DNA of 64,000 nt. It comes from Aureimonas jatrophae (GTDB taxonomy: Bacteria > Pseudomonadota > Alphaproteobacteria > Rhizobiales > Rhizobiaceae). Made by a program: the position numbers and the translations under genes. Positions 1 through 8,150 of this stretch are shown here, piece after piece (the stretch's first letter is position 1; each line of letters opens with the position of its first letter). The stretch is taken from assembly GCF_900104035.1 (NCBI RefSeq), contig NZ_FNIT01000003.1, positions 186,001 through 250,000 of the forward strand. The letters run 5' to 3'. The notes beneath the pieces are model-generated. The model was not told the DNA's origin. It saw only the letters and a program-made list of their open reading frames with translations, and did no database searches.

Positions 1-738
1 AACGAGGAGGTTCGCCGGGAACGGATGGAGCGCCTCGGCAAGCGTTATGGCCTGTTCGCCATCGCTGCGGCTGTGGTGATCGTGCTCGGCGTTGGCGGCT
101 ACGTGGCGTGGGAGCGATACCGCGAAGGTCTCGAGGCCGCTGACGGGACACGTTTCGTCGAAGCCGGTGCGTTGATCGAAGCCGGCAAGCCCGACGAGGC
201 TCGATCCATCCTCGAAGCCATGGCATCCGACGGGGTGGCGACCTATCCGACGCTGGCCCGCCTGCGCTTGGCCGATGTCGCTCAGACCAACGACGCCGCT
301 TCTGCCGTTCCATTGTTCGATGCTGTGGCGAACGACGGGTCTGCTCCGCAGAACCTGCGCGACGCAGCGGCCATCCGAGCAGCCTACATTCTCGTGGATA
401 CCGGAACGCTGGCGGACGTGCGGGCCCGTGTCGAACGGTTGACCGGCGAGGGCGAGCCCATGCGCTACGCGGCGCGCGAGGCGGTGGCGCTATCAGCCTT
501 CAAGGCCGGCGATATCGAAACGGCGCGTCCGTTGTTTGCACAGCTTGCCGAGGATCTCGGGACGCCGCGAGGCATCAAGCAGCGTGCCGGCCTGATGGCG
601 GAGACGATCGCCGCTTCGACGCCTGCGGCGGAGCCTGCCGCGCCGGCAACCAGCGAGCCATCAGCCGGCGCCGCCGCGCCGACGGACGGTGCTACCCCCG
701 CAACGCCCGCTCCCGCCGCCGGGCAGCCGCCCGCATGA
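1..738 (+). CDS. TPR-type membrane-anchored protein upstream of der (5' truncated by window edge)
   Basis: The reading frame is open from base 1, and the residues before the first ATG (base 25; NEEVRRER) look like the usual N-terminus of this family, so the true start lies outside the window. One transmembrane helix ([18 protein letters not shown]) is followed by helical repeat-like sequence of the TPR_21/YfgM type and a low-complexity Ala/Pro/Thr tail. YfgM-type proteins are bitopic periplasmic-facing factors in envelope protein handling; that role is inferred from the family. The TGA overlaps the ATG of der, so the two genes are probably translationally coupled. Confidence 0.75.
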   Translation, partial: NEEVRRERMERLGKRYGLFAIAAAVVIVLGVGGYVAWERYREGLEAADGTRFVEAGALIEAGKPDEARSILEAMASDGVATYPTLARLRLADVAQTNDAASAVPLFDAVANDGSAPQNLRDAAAIRAAYILVDTGTLADVRARVERLTGEGEPMRYAAREAVALSAFKAGDIETARPLFAQLAEDLGTPRGIKQRAGLMAETIAASTPAAEPAAPATSEPSAGAAAPTDGATPATPAPAAGQPPA

Positions 739-2156
739 CGCGCCCTGTCACGATCGCTCTCGTCGGCCGCCCGAACGTCGGCAAGTCGACCTTGTTCAAC
801 CGGTTGGTCGGTAAGCGCCTCGCACTGGTGGATGATCGCCCGGGCGTGACGCGCGATCGACGCGAGGGCGAGGCCAAGCTGCAGGACATCGAGTTCCGCG
901 TCATCGATACCGCCGGTCTGGAGGAGGCAGGCGCCGAGACGTTGGAAGGGCGTATGCGAGCCCAGACCGAGGCGGCCATCGATCAGGCCGACCTCTCGCT
1001 CTTCATCGTGGATGCGAAGGAAGGCTTGGCACCTCACGACGAGATTTTCGCGGAGCTTCTGCGTCGTCGCAACAAGCCGGTCGTGCTGGTGGCCAACAAG
1101 TCCGAGGCGCGAGGCTCCGATGCGGGCTTCTACGACGCGTATTCGCTGGGTCTGGGAGAGCCGTGCCCGATCTCGGCCGAGCATGGCGAGGGTATGAGCG
1201 ACCTGCGCGATGCGATCGTGGAGGCGCTAGGCTACGAGGTCTTCGCCGACGACGAAGATGATTCCGCCGCGGATACCGCCGTGGATGTGGAATTGGACGA
1301 GAACGGCGAGCCCGTCGAGCGTTACGATGCCACCAAACCTCTCAACATCGCGATTGTCGGGCGACCGAATGCCGGCAAGTCGACCCTGGTCAACCGGTTC
1401 CTCGGCTCCGACCGTCTCCTGACGGGACCGGAAGCCGGCATTACGCGCGATTCCATTTCCGTCGAATGGGAATGGCGCGGTCGCCGTATTAAGATGTTCG
1501 ACACGGCCGGATTGCGCCGTAAGGCACGCATCCAGGAGAAGCTGGAAAAGCTGTCAGTCGCCGATGCTTTGCGAGCCATCAAGTTCGCCGAGGTCGTGAT
1601 TGTCGTGTTCGACGTGACCGTGCCGTTCGAGAAGCAGGACCTCTCGATCGCGGATCTCATCGCGCGCGAGGGGCGCGCGCCGGTTCTCGCGTTCAACAAA
1701 TGGGATCTCGTGAACGATCGGCAGGAGGTTCTGGCCGACCTGCACGAGAAGACGGAGCGGCTGCTGCCGCAGTTGCGCGGCGTACGCACGGCGACGGTTT
1801 CGGGCGAGACGGGTGAGGGCCTCGATCGTCTGATGCAGGGCGTCGTTCAGGCACATGAAACGTGGAATCGCCGAATCTCGACCGCCAAGCTCAACCAGTG
1901 GCTTGAGCGCATGGTCGCGCATCATCCGCCTCCGGCGGTCGCCGGGCGGCGCGTGAACGTCAAGTACATGACGCAGATCAAGACCCGGCCGCCGACCTTC
2001 GTCATGTCGACGACCCGACCGGAAGCGATCACGCCTGCGTATCAGCGCTACCTGATCAACGGGTTGCGCGATCATTTCCAGCTAACCGGCGTTCCCGTGC
2101 GCATCCACATGCGCAAGCCCGACAATCCCTATGCGGGCTCGCGCAAGCGCTCGTGA
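735..2156 (+). CDS. der: Ribosome biogenesis GTPase Der (EngA)
   Basis: The 473-residue protein has two tandem GTPase domains, with P-loops GRPNVGKST (residues 11-19) and GRPNAGKST (209-217), switch sequences DTAGL in each domain, NKSE and NKWD specificity motifs, and a C-terminal KH-like domain. This double-G-domain architecture is unique to Der, a cytoplasmic GTPase that acts in maturation of the 50S subunit. An acidic linker (about 175-195) joins the domains, as is common in alphaproteobacteria. The start overlaps the preceding stop (ATGA). Confidence 0.97.
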   Translation: MTRPVTIALVGRPNVGKSTLFNRLVGKRLALVDDRPGVTRDRREGEAKLQDIEFRVIDTAGLEEAGAETLEGRMRAQTEAAIDQADLSLFIVDAKEGLAPHDEIFAELLRRRNKPVVLVANKSEARGSDAGFYDAYSLGLGEPCPISAEHGEGMSDLRDAIVEALGYEVFADDEDDSAADTAVDVELDENGEPVERYDATKPLNIAIVGRPNAGKSTLVNRFLGSDRLLTGPEAGITRDSISVEWEWRGRRIKMFDTAGLRRKARIQEKLEKLSVADALRAIKFAEVVIVVFDVTVPFEKQDLSIADLIAREGRAPVLAFNKWDLVNDRQEVLADLHEKTERLLPQLRGVRTATVSGETGEGLDRLMQGVVQAHETWNRRISTAKLNQWLERMVAHHPPPAVAGRRVNVKYMTQIKTRPPTFVMSTTRPEAITPAYQRYLINGLRDHFQLTGVPVRIHMRKPDNPYAGSRKRS

Positions 2157-2174
2157 TTGCGGCGGGTTGGGGCG

Positions 2175-2189
2175 TTAATGTCTCGCTAA
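2175..2189 (+). promoter_or_regulatory. Possible CtrA-like site upstream of the wall hydrolase gene
   Basis: TTAA-TGTCTCG-CTAA matches seven of the eight fixed bases of the CtrA consensus TTAA-N7-TTAA, and another TTAA follows at 2192-2195. It lies in the 82-base gap between der and the SleB-like hydrolase gene. CtrA commonly controls envelope and division genes in alphaproteobacteria. A single near-match in a short gap is weak evidence. Confidence 0.3.
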
Positions 2190-2238
2190 GGTTAATAGGA
2201 GATGTTCAGGCCTCGACCGCAACGATCGAGGCCGGGAC

Positions 2239-3372
2239 ATGCCGATCATTTCCAGGACTGCCGATCGTCGTGCCGTGCGATCGCTCCGCCGCCGTTTGCT
2301 GCGGAATGCGGCGGGTGTCGCCGCCTTCGGAACGGCGATGCTCGTCGCGCCGGCCCATCACGAAGGGCTCCTTGCCGGCGTCGAGACGGAGCTCGCGTCC
2401 CTTTCCGCTCTCGCGGACGTTCCCGACTTCGGCGATGAGCCGGATATCGCTTCTCCCAGCGCACCTGCCGCTCTTTACGTGGTGGACAACGGTCGTTCCT
2501 TGATGGCCGAGCGGGGCGGACGCGTCGCGCCGCGCCGCTTGGCACCGGTGCAGCCGCGCTTTGCTGCCGGCAGCCTGGGAGCCGTGTCGGGCCTCCTGCG
2601 CGCAGGAATGGCGCTCGGTGACAACGAGATGCGAACCGCGCTCGCAGGTCCGCAGCCGTTCAGCGAGCGGATGCAACTCGCCGCTCAGTTCCGAGATCCA
2701 TCGCAATCGACACTTATGGCTGAGGTCGCTCGAGCAAGCGGCCCGGTGCCGATCCTGCACGACGTCGCGGTCGCAGAACGGGTCGACGCGTCGCCGGCCT
2801 CGCTGGCCGCTATGGCCGCCTATGCGCCGAGCCAGGAAACGGGTACCGCGAGCCTGTTCGACAAGGTGCTCGCACCCAAACCGGAGGGCGGAGCCTTCGT
2901 GCCGCCGATCGGCGGCAAGGACCATGCCTGGGCCGCGGCTACGCTTCCGCCGTCGGTCTTCAGCGCAACCGAACAGAAATGCCTGGCGACAGGCATCTAC
3001 TTCGAGGCGCGTGGCGAGTCCGAGCAGGGGCAGGCGGCCGTCGGACAGGTCATCCTCAACCGCGTTCGCAATCCGACCTATCCCAAGACGATCTGCGGTG
3101 TGGTCTACCAGAATGCCAACTGGCGGAACCGCTGCCAGTTCTCGTTCGCCTGCGATGGCATCAAGGACGTGATCTGGAATCGCCGCGCCTACCAGACCGC
3201 GGAACGGATCGCGGACGACGTGACGCGCGGCAAGACGTGGATCCCTGAAGTCGGTTCAGCGACGCATTACCATGCCACTTACGTCAAGCCGCGTTGGGCT
3301 CGAGCCATGGAGAAGGTCGACAAGATCGGTCTCCATATCTTCTACCGTACCTTTAACGGCGGTTGGAACTAG
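2239..3372 (+). CDS. SleB-like cell wall hydrolase (Hydrolase_2 family)
   Basis: The 377-residue protein has a basic N-terminus with a weak hydrophobic stretch, about 200 residues of unrecognised linker, and a C-terminal Hydrolase_2 domain from about residue 245. That domain has the signature CLATGIYFEARGE, with the likely catalytic Glu256, followed by QVILNRVRNPTYP and CQFSFACDG. SleB/CwlJ-type enzymes cut peptidoglycan glycan strands. In non-sporulating alphaproteobacteria they are taken to remodel the wall. The ATG follows a GA-rich stretch (GAGGCCGGGAC). The gene is isolated between der and the atp operon. Confidence 0.85.
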   Translation: MPIISRTADRRAVRSLRRRLLRNAAGVAAFGTAMLVAPAHHEGLLAGVETELASLSALADVPDFGDEPDIASPSAPAALYVVDNGRSLMAERGGRVAPRRLAPVQPRFAAGSLGAVSGLLRAGMALGDNEMRTALAGPQPFSERMQLAAQFRDPSQSTLMAEVARASGPVPILHDVAVAERVDASPASLAAMAAYAPSQETGTASLFDKVLAPKPEGGAFVPPIGGKDHAWAAATLPPSVFSATEQKCLATGIYFEARGESEQGQAAVGQVILNRVRNPTYPKTICGVVYQNANWRNRCQFSFACDGIKDVIWNRRAYQTAERIADDVTRGKTWIPEVGSATHYHATYVKPRWARAMEKVDKIGLHIFYRTFNGGWN

Positions 3373-3415
3373 GTCGCCGGGCCTCTATCATTCCCTGCAT
3401 CATGACCCCGATCCG

Positions 3416-3429
3416 GCGGTCGCGACCGC
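3416..3429. repeat. Palindrome GCGGTCGCGACCGC immediately before atpI
   Basis: This is a perfect 14-base palindrome whose last base lies 9 bases before the atpI start codon. It shares the core GGTCGCG/CGCGACC with the palindromes between atpB and atpE and in the terminator after atpF. It could be a protein-binding dyad or a small RNA hairpin over the ribosome-binding site. Function is unknown. Confidence 0.4.
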
Positions 3430-3438
3430 AGGACCGAT

Positions 3439-3768
3439 ATGAGCGATCCCGAGCCCCACGATTCGCGCAGCGATGCCGAGCTAGCGCGCGATCGCGCCTC
3501 GCTTCAGGCCAGATTGGATGCGCTCAAGTCCAGTCGCGCAGCGGAGGAGGGCCCGGAACCGTCGCGTGCGGCGAAGGGTATGGCCGAGGGCTTCAAGATT
3601 GCGAGCGAGTTCATTGCGGGCATCGTCGTCGGTGCGGTGATCGGTTACGGCATCGATCAACTGTTCGGCACCACGCCATTCGGCCTGATCGTGTTTCTCC
3701 TGTTTGGCTTCGCCGCCGGGGTTCTGAATGTCGTCCGGACGGCGGGACGCAAGCCGACCGCACCTTGA
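3439..3768 (+). CDS. atpI: ATP synthase accessory protein AtpI
   Basis: The 109-residue protein has a charged N-terminal half (residues 1-50) and two transmembrane helices (about 53-75 and 80-100), including GIVVGAVIGYGIDQLFGTTP, typical of AtpI. AtpI assists assembly of the F0 c-ring and may bind Mg2+. It is the first gene of a rhizobial-type F0 operon. The start was chosen 9 bases after the palindrome, where the N-terminus (MSDPEPHDSR) is of normal length. Confidence 0.9.
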   Translation: MSDPEPHDSRSDAELARDRASLQARLDALKSSRAAEEGPEPSRAAKGMAEGFKIASEFIAGIVVGAVIGYGIDQLFGTTPFGLIVFLLFGFAAGVLNVVRTAGRKPTAP

Positions 3769-3892
3769 ACGAGGCAACCGGAGCGAAGTCTCTCCAACAT
3801 CATCCAAATCGCCCGGTGGAGGTTGCGAAGCAAGGATCGTGACGCTATGGCAGTGGCGCCCGGAACGGGCTCCGCATTAAAAGGGTGAGACG

Positions 3893-4642
3893 TTGGCGAA
3901 CGATCCGCTTCATCAGTTCCAGATTTCTCGGATCGTTCCGATCGAGATCGGCGGCCTCGACTTTTCCTTCACGAATTCTTCACTGTTTATGGTCGCGACG
4001 GTCGCCGTGACCACCGGCTTTCTCTACTGGTCGACCCGCAATCGCGGTCTGGTGCCCAACCGCTCCCAGTCGGTATCGGAACTGTCCTACGAGTTCATCG
4101 CCAAGATGCTGCGCGATGCGACGGGTTCGGCGGGGATGCAGTTCTTCCCGCTCGTGTTCTCGCTGTTCAGCTTCATTCTGGTCGCGAACCTGATCGGAAT
4201 GTTCCCATACTTCTTCACGGTCACCAGCCATATCATCGTGACGTTCGCGCTGGCGATTCTCGTGATTGGCACGGTCGTTTACTTCGGTATCAAGAAGAAC
4301 GGCACGGGCTGGTTCGGCATCTTCGTGCCGTCAGGCGTTCCGGGCGTCATTCTGCCCTTCGTCGTGCTGATCGAGATCATCTCGTTCCTGTCGCGTCCGA
4401 TCTCGCTTTCGGTTCGTCTCTTCGCCAACATGCTGGCGGGTCACATCACGCTCAAGGTCTTCGCAGGCTTCGTGGTGTCGCTCAGCAGCCTCGGCGCCTT
4501 CGGCGTCCTTGGCTCCATCCTGCCTCTCGTCATGACGGTCGCCATCACCGCGCTCGAATTCCTCGTGGCCTTCCTTCAGGCCTACGTCTTTGCGGTCCTG
4601 ACCTGCATGTACCTGAACGACGCGGTCCACGCTCACCACTGA
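3893..4642 (+). CDS. atpB: F0F1 ATP synthase subunit a
   Basis: The 249-residue polytopic inner-membrane protein contains the conserved helix [17 protein letters not shown] with the essential arginine (Arg175) that faces the c-ring carboxylate. The C-terminal helix has [16 protein letters not shown]. Subunit a forms the two proton half-channels of the motor. The start is TTG, preceded by AAAAGGGTGAGACG as ribosome-binding site; the N-terminus [11 protein letters not shown] fits the alphaproteobacterial family. Confidence 0.96.
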   Translation: MANDPLHQFQISRIVPIEIGGLDFSFTNSSLFMVATVAVTTGFLYWSTRNRGLVPNRSQSVSELSYEFIAKMLRDATGSAGMQFFPLVFSLFSFILVANLIGMFPYFFTVTSHIIVTFALAILVIGTVVYFGIKKNGTGWFGIFVPSGVPGVILPFVVLIEIISFLSRPISLSVRLFANMLAGHITLKVFAGFVVSLSSLGAFGVLGSILPLVMTVAITALEFLVAFLQAYVFAVLTCMYLNDAVHAHH

Positions 4643-4656
4643 CCGCGCCCGCCATT

Positions 4657-4674
4657 CGCGACCGGCCGGTCGCG
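4657..4674. repeat. Perfect palindrome/hairpin in the atpB-atpE gap
   Basis: CGCGACCGG followed directly by CCGGTCGCG is an 18-base perfect palindrome. As RNA it can fold into a 7-bp GC-rich stem with a GGCC loop. It lies 14 bases after the atpB stop and 39 bases before atpE. With no T-tract it is not an intrinsic terminator. Together with the hairpin after atpE it brackets the c-subunit message. Confidence 0.6.
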
Positions 4675-4713
4675 GATCACCGATCCCGCACGATCCAATC
4701 AAAGGAGTATCCC

Positions 4714-4941
4714 ATGGACGCGGAAGCTGCACGTTACATCGGCGCTGGTCTGGCCTGCTTCGGCATGGCGGGAACCGCTCTCGGCCTCGGCAACATGTTC
4801 GCCCAGTTCCTGTCGGGCGCGCTGCGCAATCCCTCGGCTGCTGACGGTCAGTTTGGCCGTCTGATCTTCGGCTTCGCCGTCACCGAGGCTCTCGGCATCT
4901 TCTCGCTGCTGATCGCCCTTCTGCTGCTGTTCGCCGTCTAA
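4714..4941 (+). CDS. atpE: F0F1 ATP synthase subunit c
   Basis: The 75-residue hairpin protein has two transmembrane helices, the polar loop RNP (residues 38-40), which contacts the central stalk, and the proton-carrying Glu58 in the second helix ([10 protein letters not shown]). It forms the rotating c-ring. AAGGAG, 7 bases before the ATG, is the best ribosome-binding site in the operon, and stable hairpins flank the gene on both sides. Both fit the need for many copies per complex. Confidence 0.97.
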   Translation: MDAEAARYIGAGLACFGMAGTALGLGNMFAQFLSGALRNPSAADGQFGRLIFGFAVTEALGIFSLLIALLLLFAV

Positions 4942-4968
4942 GACTGCGACTGGCAGGGATTGTGCCGC

Positions 4969-4998
4969 CCGGCCGCGCCCGATCCGGGGCGCGGCCGG
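4969..4998 (+). repeat. 12-bp GC hairpin between atpE and atpF'
   Basis: Left arm CCGGCCGCGCCC (4969-4980) and right arm GGGCGCGGCCGG (4987-4998) are perfect complements around a 6-base loop. No T-run follows. A hairpin here would protect the upstream atpE message from 3' exonucleases or give partial termination, either of which would favour subunit c over b and b'. The function is inferred; the fold is read directly. Confidence 0.7.
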
Positions 4999-5020
4999 TC
5001 CCATATGATCGAGGATCGAG

Positions 5021-5635
5021 ATGTTCGTGACGCAAGCGCTTGCGCAAGACCATGCAACCGGCACCGACCATTCGGCGCCCCCGAACGCCGTTCCCGTGAT
5101 GCCGACCAATGCCGAGACCGTCGCTCACGAGGGCGGTCACGATGCGGCGCCATTCCCGCCGATGAACCCGGAATATTTCGCGTCCCAGCTCCTGTGGCTC
5201 GCGATCACGTTCGGTGTCTTCTACTACGTTCTTTCGAAGATCATTCTCCCGCGTCTGGGAGAGATCATCGAGAACCGTCAGGCTCGTATCACGACCGACC
5301 TGTCCGCCGCCGAGCGTATGCGGGCTGACGCGGACGAAGCGCAGGCGGCCTATGAGCAGGAACTCGCTTCGGCCCGCGAAAACTCGCACCGCATCGCGAT
5401 CGAGGCACGCGATGCGGCCCGCACCGATGCGGACGCCCAGCGCAAGCGCATCGAAGCGGAACTCGATGGTCGTCTCGAGTCCGCGCAAGCTCGTATCGAG
5501 GATATCAAATCGAAGGCTTTGGCTGATGTCGATGCGATCGCCGAGGAGGCGACCGACGCCATCATGACCGAGCTGACCGGTCAGCAGGTGCCGCGCGAGG
5601 ACGTCTCCCGCGCCGTGCGTTCCGTTCGGGCCTGA
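5021..5635 (+). CDS. atpF': F0F1 ATP synthase subunit b'
   Basis: The 204-residue protein has a long Ala/His/Pro-rich N-terminal extension (residues 1-50), one transmembrane helix (about 56-75, LLWLAITFGVFYYVLSKIIL) and a charged coiled-coil stalk (80-180). This is the b' paralogue found in photosynthetic bacteria and rhizobia, where b and b' form the heterodimeric peripheral stalk. The long extension before the membrane helix is usual for rhizobial b'. Confidence 0.93.
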   Translation: MFVTQALAQDHATGTDHSAPPNAVPVMPTNAETVAHEGGHDAAPFPPMNPEYFASQLLWLAITFGVFYYVLSKIILPRLGEIIENRQARITTDLSAAERMRADADEAQAAYEQELASARENSHRIAIEARDAARTDADAQRKRIEAELDGRLESAQARIEDIKSKALADVDAIAEEATDAIMTELTGQQVPREDVSRAVRSVRA

Positions 5636-5645
5636 GAGGACACCC

Positions 5646-6128
5646 ATGGCGTTCGACAACAGTTTCTGGGCCCTGATCGGCCTCATCCTTTTCTTCGTCC
5701 TGGTCGCCTATCTCAAGGCGCCGTCGAAGCTGACGCAGACCCTCGACCGTCGCGCCCAGCGCATCCGTAACGAACTGGCGGAAGCGCAGGCGTTGAAGGA
5801 AGAGTCCAAGCGTCAGCTGGCGGAGTATCAGCGCCGCCGTCGCGAGGCCGAAACCGAGGCGCGCGACATCGTCGCGGCCGCCCAGCGCGAGGCTGCCGCG
5901 CTCGTCGACGAAGCCCGACAGAAGAGCGAGGACTACGTGGCGCGCCGTACGCAGATCGCCGAGCAGAAGATCGCTCAGGCGGAGGCAGACGCCATCGCCG
6001 AAGTCCGCTCGACCGCGGTCGACATCGCAGTGAACGCGGCGACCCGGATCATCGCGGAGCGCAACGTCGGTGGCGATACGCGGCTGCTCGACCAGTCGAT
6101 CGAGGATGTCCGCCGCCGCTTGAACTGA
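5646..6128 (+). CDS. atpF: F0F1 ATP synthase subunit b
   Basis: The 160-residue protein begins with a membrane helix (FWALIGLILFFVLVAYLKA), followed by a long Arg/Glu/Ala coiled coil. It is the second strand of the peripheral stalk, paired with b'. It starts 10 bases after atpF' and ends the operon. The F1 genes (atpHAGDC) are not here, as is normal for Hyphomicrobiales. Confidence 0.95.
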   Translation: MAFDNSFWALIGLILFFVLVAYLKAPSKLTQTLDRRAQRIRNELAEAQALKEESKRQLAEYQRRRREAETEARDIVAAAQREAAALVDEARQKSEDYVARRTQIAEQKIAQAEADAIAEVRSTAVDIAVNAATRIIAERNVGGDTRLLDQSIEDVRRRLN

Positions 6129-6151
6129 GCAGCGACGTTTAGGAATGGATC

Positions 6152-6185
6152 AAGAGCCGGTCGCGAAACTCCGCGACCGGCTCTT
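6152..6185 (+). terminator. Intrinsic terminator of the F0 operon (also facing rnhB)
   Basis: A perfect 14-bp stem pairs AAGAGCCGGTCGCG (6152-6165) with CGCGACCGGCTCTT (6172-6185) around a 6-base loop. A short T-rich end (CTCTTT) follows on the plus strand. It sits between convergent atpF and rnhB, so it probably stops transcription both ways. Confidence 0.85.
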
Positions 6186-6190
6186 TGCGT

Positions 6191-6823
6191 TCAGGGACCA
6201 CCGTTGGCGCGCCAGGACTTGAGCGGGCCGAAGGTCATCCGGTGGTATGGCGATGGACCGTGACGCTCCAGCGCCAGACGATGCTCCACCGTCGGATACC
6301 CCATATGACGGGCGAAGCCGTAGCGCCCATCCTGGCGATCGATCTCCCGCATCACCCGATCGCGCATGACCTTTGCGACGATCGAAGCTGCACCGATCGA
6401 CAGGGACAGGGCATCGCCACCCACCACGGCACGTGCTGGCTGCATCAGGCCTGGCGGCGTATCGCGCCCATCGACCAGAACCATGGCAGGCCTCCGGGGC
6501 AGGGCTGCAACCGCGCGACGCATCGCCAGCAGGGTCGCCCGCCGAATGTTTAACCTGTCGATCTCGGAGGCGGAGACGTACGCGAAGCCGACCTCCGCAT
6601 GCCGGAGGATGTCGCGAAAGACGGCTTCCCGCTGCGATGCCGTCAGCGTCTTCGAGTCTCCGATCCCGTCGGGAACGATCTGGCGGTCCAGAATTACCGC
6701 CGCTGCCACGACCGGTCCGGCTAGAGGACCGCGACCCGCTTCATCGACGCCACAGACCGGTGATGGTCCTGCGTCTTCGATCTCGAAGCTGGGGGAGATG
6801 ATGGTTCGGGCAAGGCGCGGCAT
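6191..6823 (-). CDS. rnhB: Ribonuclease HII
   Basis: RNase HII removes ribonucleotides from DNA and RNA primers. The 210-residue protein has CGVDEAGRGPLAGP with catalytic Asp27 and Glu28, the VDG and GDALSLSIGAASIVAKV region and GYPTVEHR, all typical of RNase HII. The frame stays open further upstream into the neighbouring radical SAM gene, but that part (Arg-rich, antisense-like) does not resemble the family. The start MPRLARTIISPSFEIE gives the normal length. Confidence 0.93.
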   Translation of the reverse strand: MPRLARTIISPSFEIEDAGPSPVCGVDEAGRGPLAGPVVAAAVILDRQIVPDGIGDSKTLTASQREAVFRDILRHAEVGFAYVSASEIDRLNIRRATLLAMRRAVAALPRRPAMVLVDGRDTPPGLMQPARAVVGGDALSLSIGAASIVAKVMRDRVMREIDRQDGRYGFARHMGYPTVEHRLALERHGPSPYHRMTFGPLKSWRANGGP

Positions 6824-6882
6824 CGGCCAGGCATGCCGGACCAGAGGCTCCGACTCAAGAGGCCGGGACGTCGCTCCGTCGT

Positions 6883-8031
6883 CTACAGAAGCGCCAACTG
6901 GACGCCGGCACCGCGCGGAGCGCGGAACAGATCGGTGCGCAGCTTCGTCCGCTCGAGGTTGAGATCCAGCCGCTTGGCCGCGATCTCGAAACGACGTCGG
7001 ATCTGCATTGCATAGGGTCCCTTGCCGGACATGCGGCGACCCCACTCGGCATCGTAGTCCTTGCCGTCCCGCATGGAACGTAGCAGGGCCATCACGTGCC
7101 TGTAGCGGTTCGGATAATGCTGCTGCAGCCAGTCGTGAAACAACGGTGCGACCTCCAGCGGGAGCCGCAGGAGGACGTAGCCGACCTCCTTTGCACCCGC
7201 GGTCGCAGCCGCTTCCAGGAGGCGTTCGATCTCGGCATCCGTCAGCCCCGGAATGATGGGAGCCGTCATCACCATGGTCGGAACGCCCGCCTCGTTCAGT
7301 TGGCGAACCGTGTCCAGACGGCGCGCAGGTGTTGCGGCTCGCGGCTCCAGCAGACGCGCCATCGTGCGATCGAGGGTCGTGATCGACAGGGCGACCTTGG
7401 CAAGACCCTTCGACGCCATGCGCGTCAGAATATCGAGGTCACGCAGGACGAGTGCGGACTTGGTGACGATGCCGACCGGGTGGTTGGCAGCTTCCAGGAC
7501 CTCGAGAATCTCACGCATGATCCGCTCGCGCTTCTCGATCGGCTGATACGGATCCGTATTGGCGCCGATCGCAAGAGCCTTGGGCTGGTAACCGGGTTTC
7601 GAGATCTCGGCTTCCAAGAGTTCAGCGGCATTGCGCTTGGCAAAGAGCTTCGATTCGAAATCGACGCCGGCCGACAGGCCCATGTAGGCATGGGTCGGAC
7701 GCGCGAAGCAGTAGACGCAACCGTGCTCGCAACCCCGATAGGGATTGACGGATTGCTCGAACGAGATGTCCGGAGAGTCATTGCGGCTGATGATCGTACG
7801 CGCGGACTCACCTTGAACCTCTGTGCGGAAGGCCGGGAGATCTTCCAATGAGTTCCAGCCATCGTCGAACGCCGAACGCGAGAACGGCTCGAAACGCCCC
7901 GACGGGTTGAGGCCGGCGCCGCGACCGCGCCGTCGTTCGAACCCGACCCGTAACCCAGCGTCCGACAAGAGACGCTGGGCCAGATCGGTTGAACCGGTCA
8001 CGCTCGGCAAGCTGGTCGCGAATTCCGGCAT
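6883..8031 (-). CDS. PA0069-family radical SAM protein (spore photoproduct lyase-like, SplB superfamily)
   Basis: The 382-residue protein carries the radical SAM cluster motif CEHGCVYC (Cys101, Cys105, Cys108) followed by FARPTHAYMGLSAG, and conserved blocks AIGANTDPYQPIE and VTKSALVLRDLDIL of COG1533. Spore photoproduct lyase is the best-known member and repairs UV thymine lesions. The substrate of the PA0069 group is not established to my knowledge. A LexA-type box overlaps the predicted promoter, which suggests a DNA-damage link. It lies 59 bases upstream of rnhB on the same strand and could be cotranscribed with it. Confidence 0.88.
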   Translation of the reverse strand: MPEFATSLPSVTGSTDLAQRLLSDAGLRVGFERRRGRGAGLNPSGRFEPFSRSAFDDGWNSLEDLPAFRTEVQGESARTIISRNDSPDISFEQSVNPYRGCEHGCVYCFARPTHAYMGLSAGVDFESKLFAKRNAAELLEAEISKPGYQPKALAIGANTDPYQPIEKRERIMREILEVLEAANHPVGIVTKSALVLRDLDILTRMASKGLAKVALSITTLDRTMARLLEPRAATPARRLDTVRQLNEAGVPTMVMTAPIIPGLTDAEIERLLEAAATAGAKEVGYVLLRLPLEVAPLFHDWLQQHYPNRYRHVMALLRSMRDGKDYDAEWGRRMSGKGPYAMQIRRRFEIAAKRLDLNLERTKLRTDLFRAPRGAGVQLALL

Positions 8032-8069
8032 AGGGCTGCAATCCTGATCGTCTACGGTTCTGCAGGTGG

Positions 8070-8098
8070 AATCTACGATCGGATGGAGAACAATACAA
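8070..8098 (-). promoter_or_regulatory. Predicted sigma70-type promoter of the SPL-family gene
   Basis: On the minus strand TTGTAT (8098-8093) and TAGATT (8075-8070) are separated by exactly 17 bases, placing the start of transcription about 30 bases before the radical SAM start codon at 8031. The -35 hexamer lies inside the LexA-type box. Pattern match only. Confidence 0.5.
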
Positions 8099-8102
8099 GA
8101 AC
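8088..8102 (-). promoter_or_regulatory. LexA (SOS) box, alphaproteobacterial type
   Basis: GAAC-AATACAA-GAAC (minus strand GTTC-TTGTATT-GTTC) is an exact match to the alphaproteobacterial LexA direct-repeat consensus GTTC-N7-GTTC, with the AT-rich centre usual for functional boxes. It covers the -35 region of the predicted minus-strand promoter in the 119-base divergent gap, so LexA bound here would block transcription of the SPL-family gene and possibly of the opposite gene. Confidence 0.7.
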
Positions 8103-8150
8103 AAACTGATTCGCTGGCTTTCGTCGGTTTGAACGGCTAAGCGGCAGACC

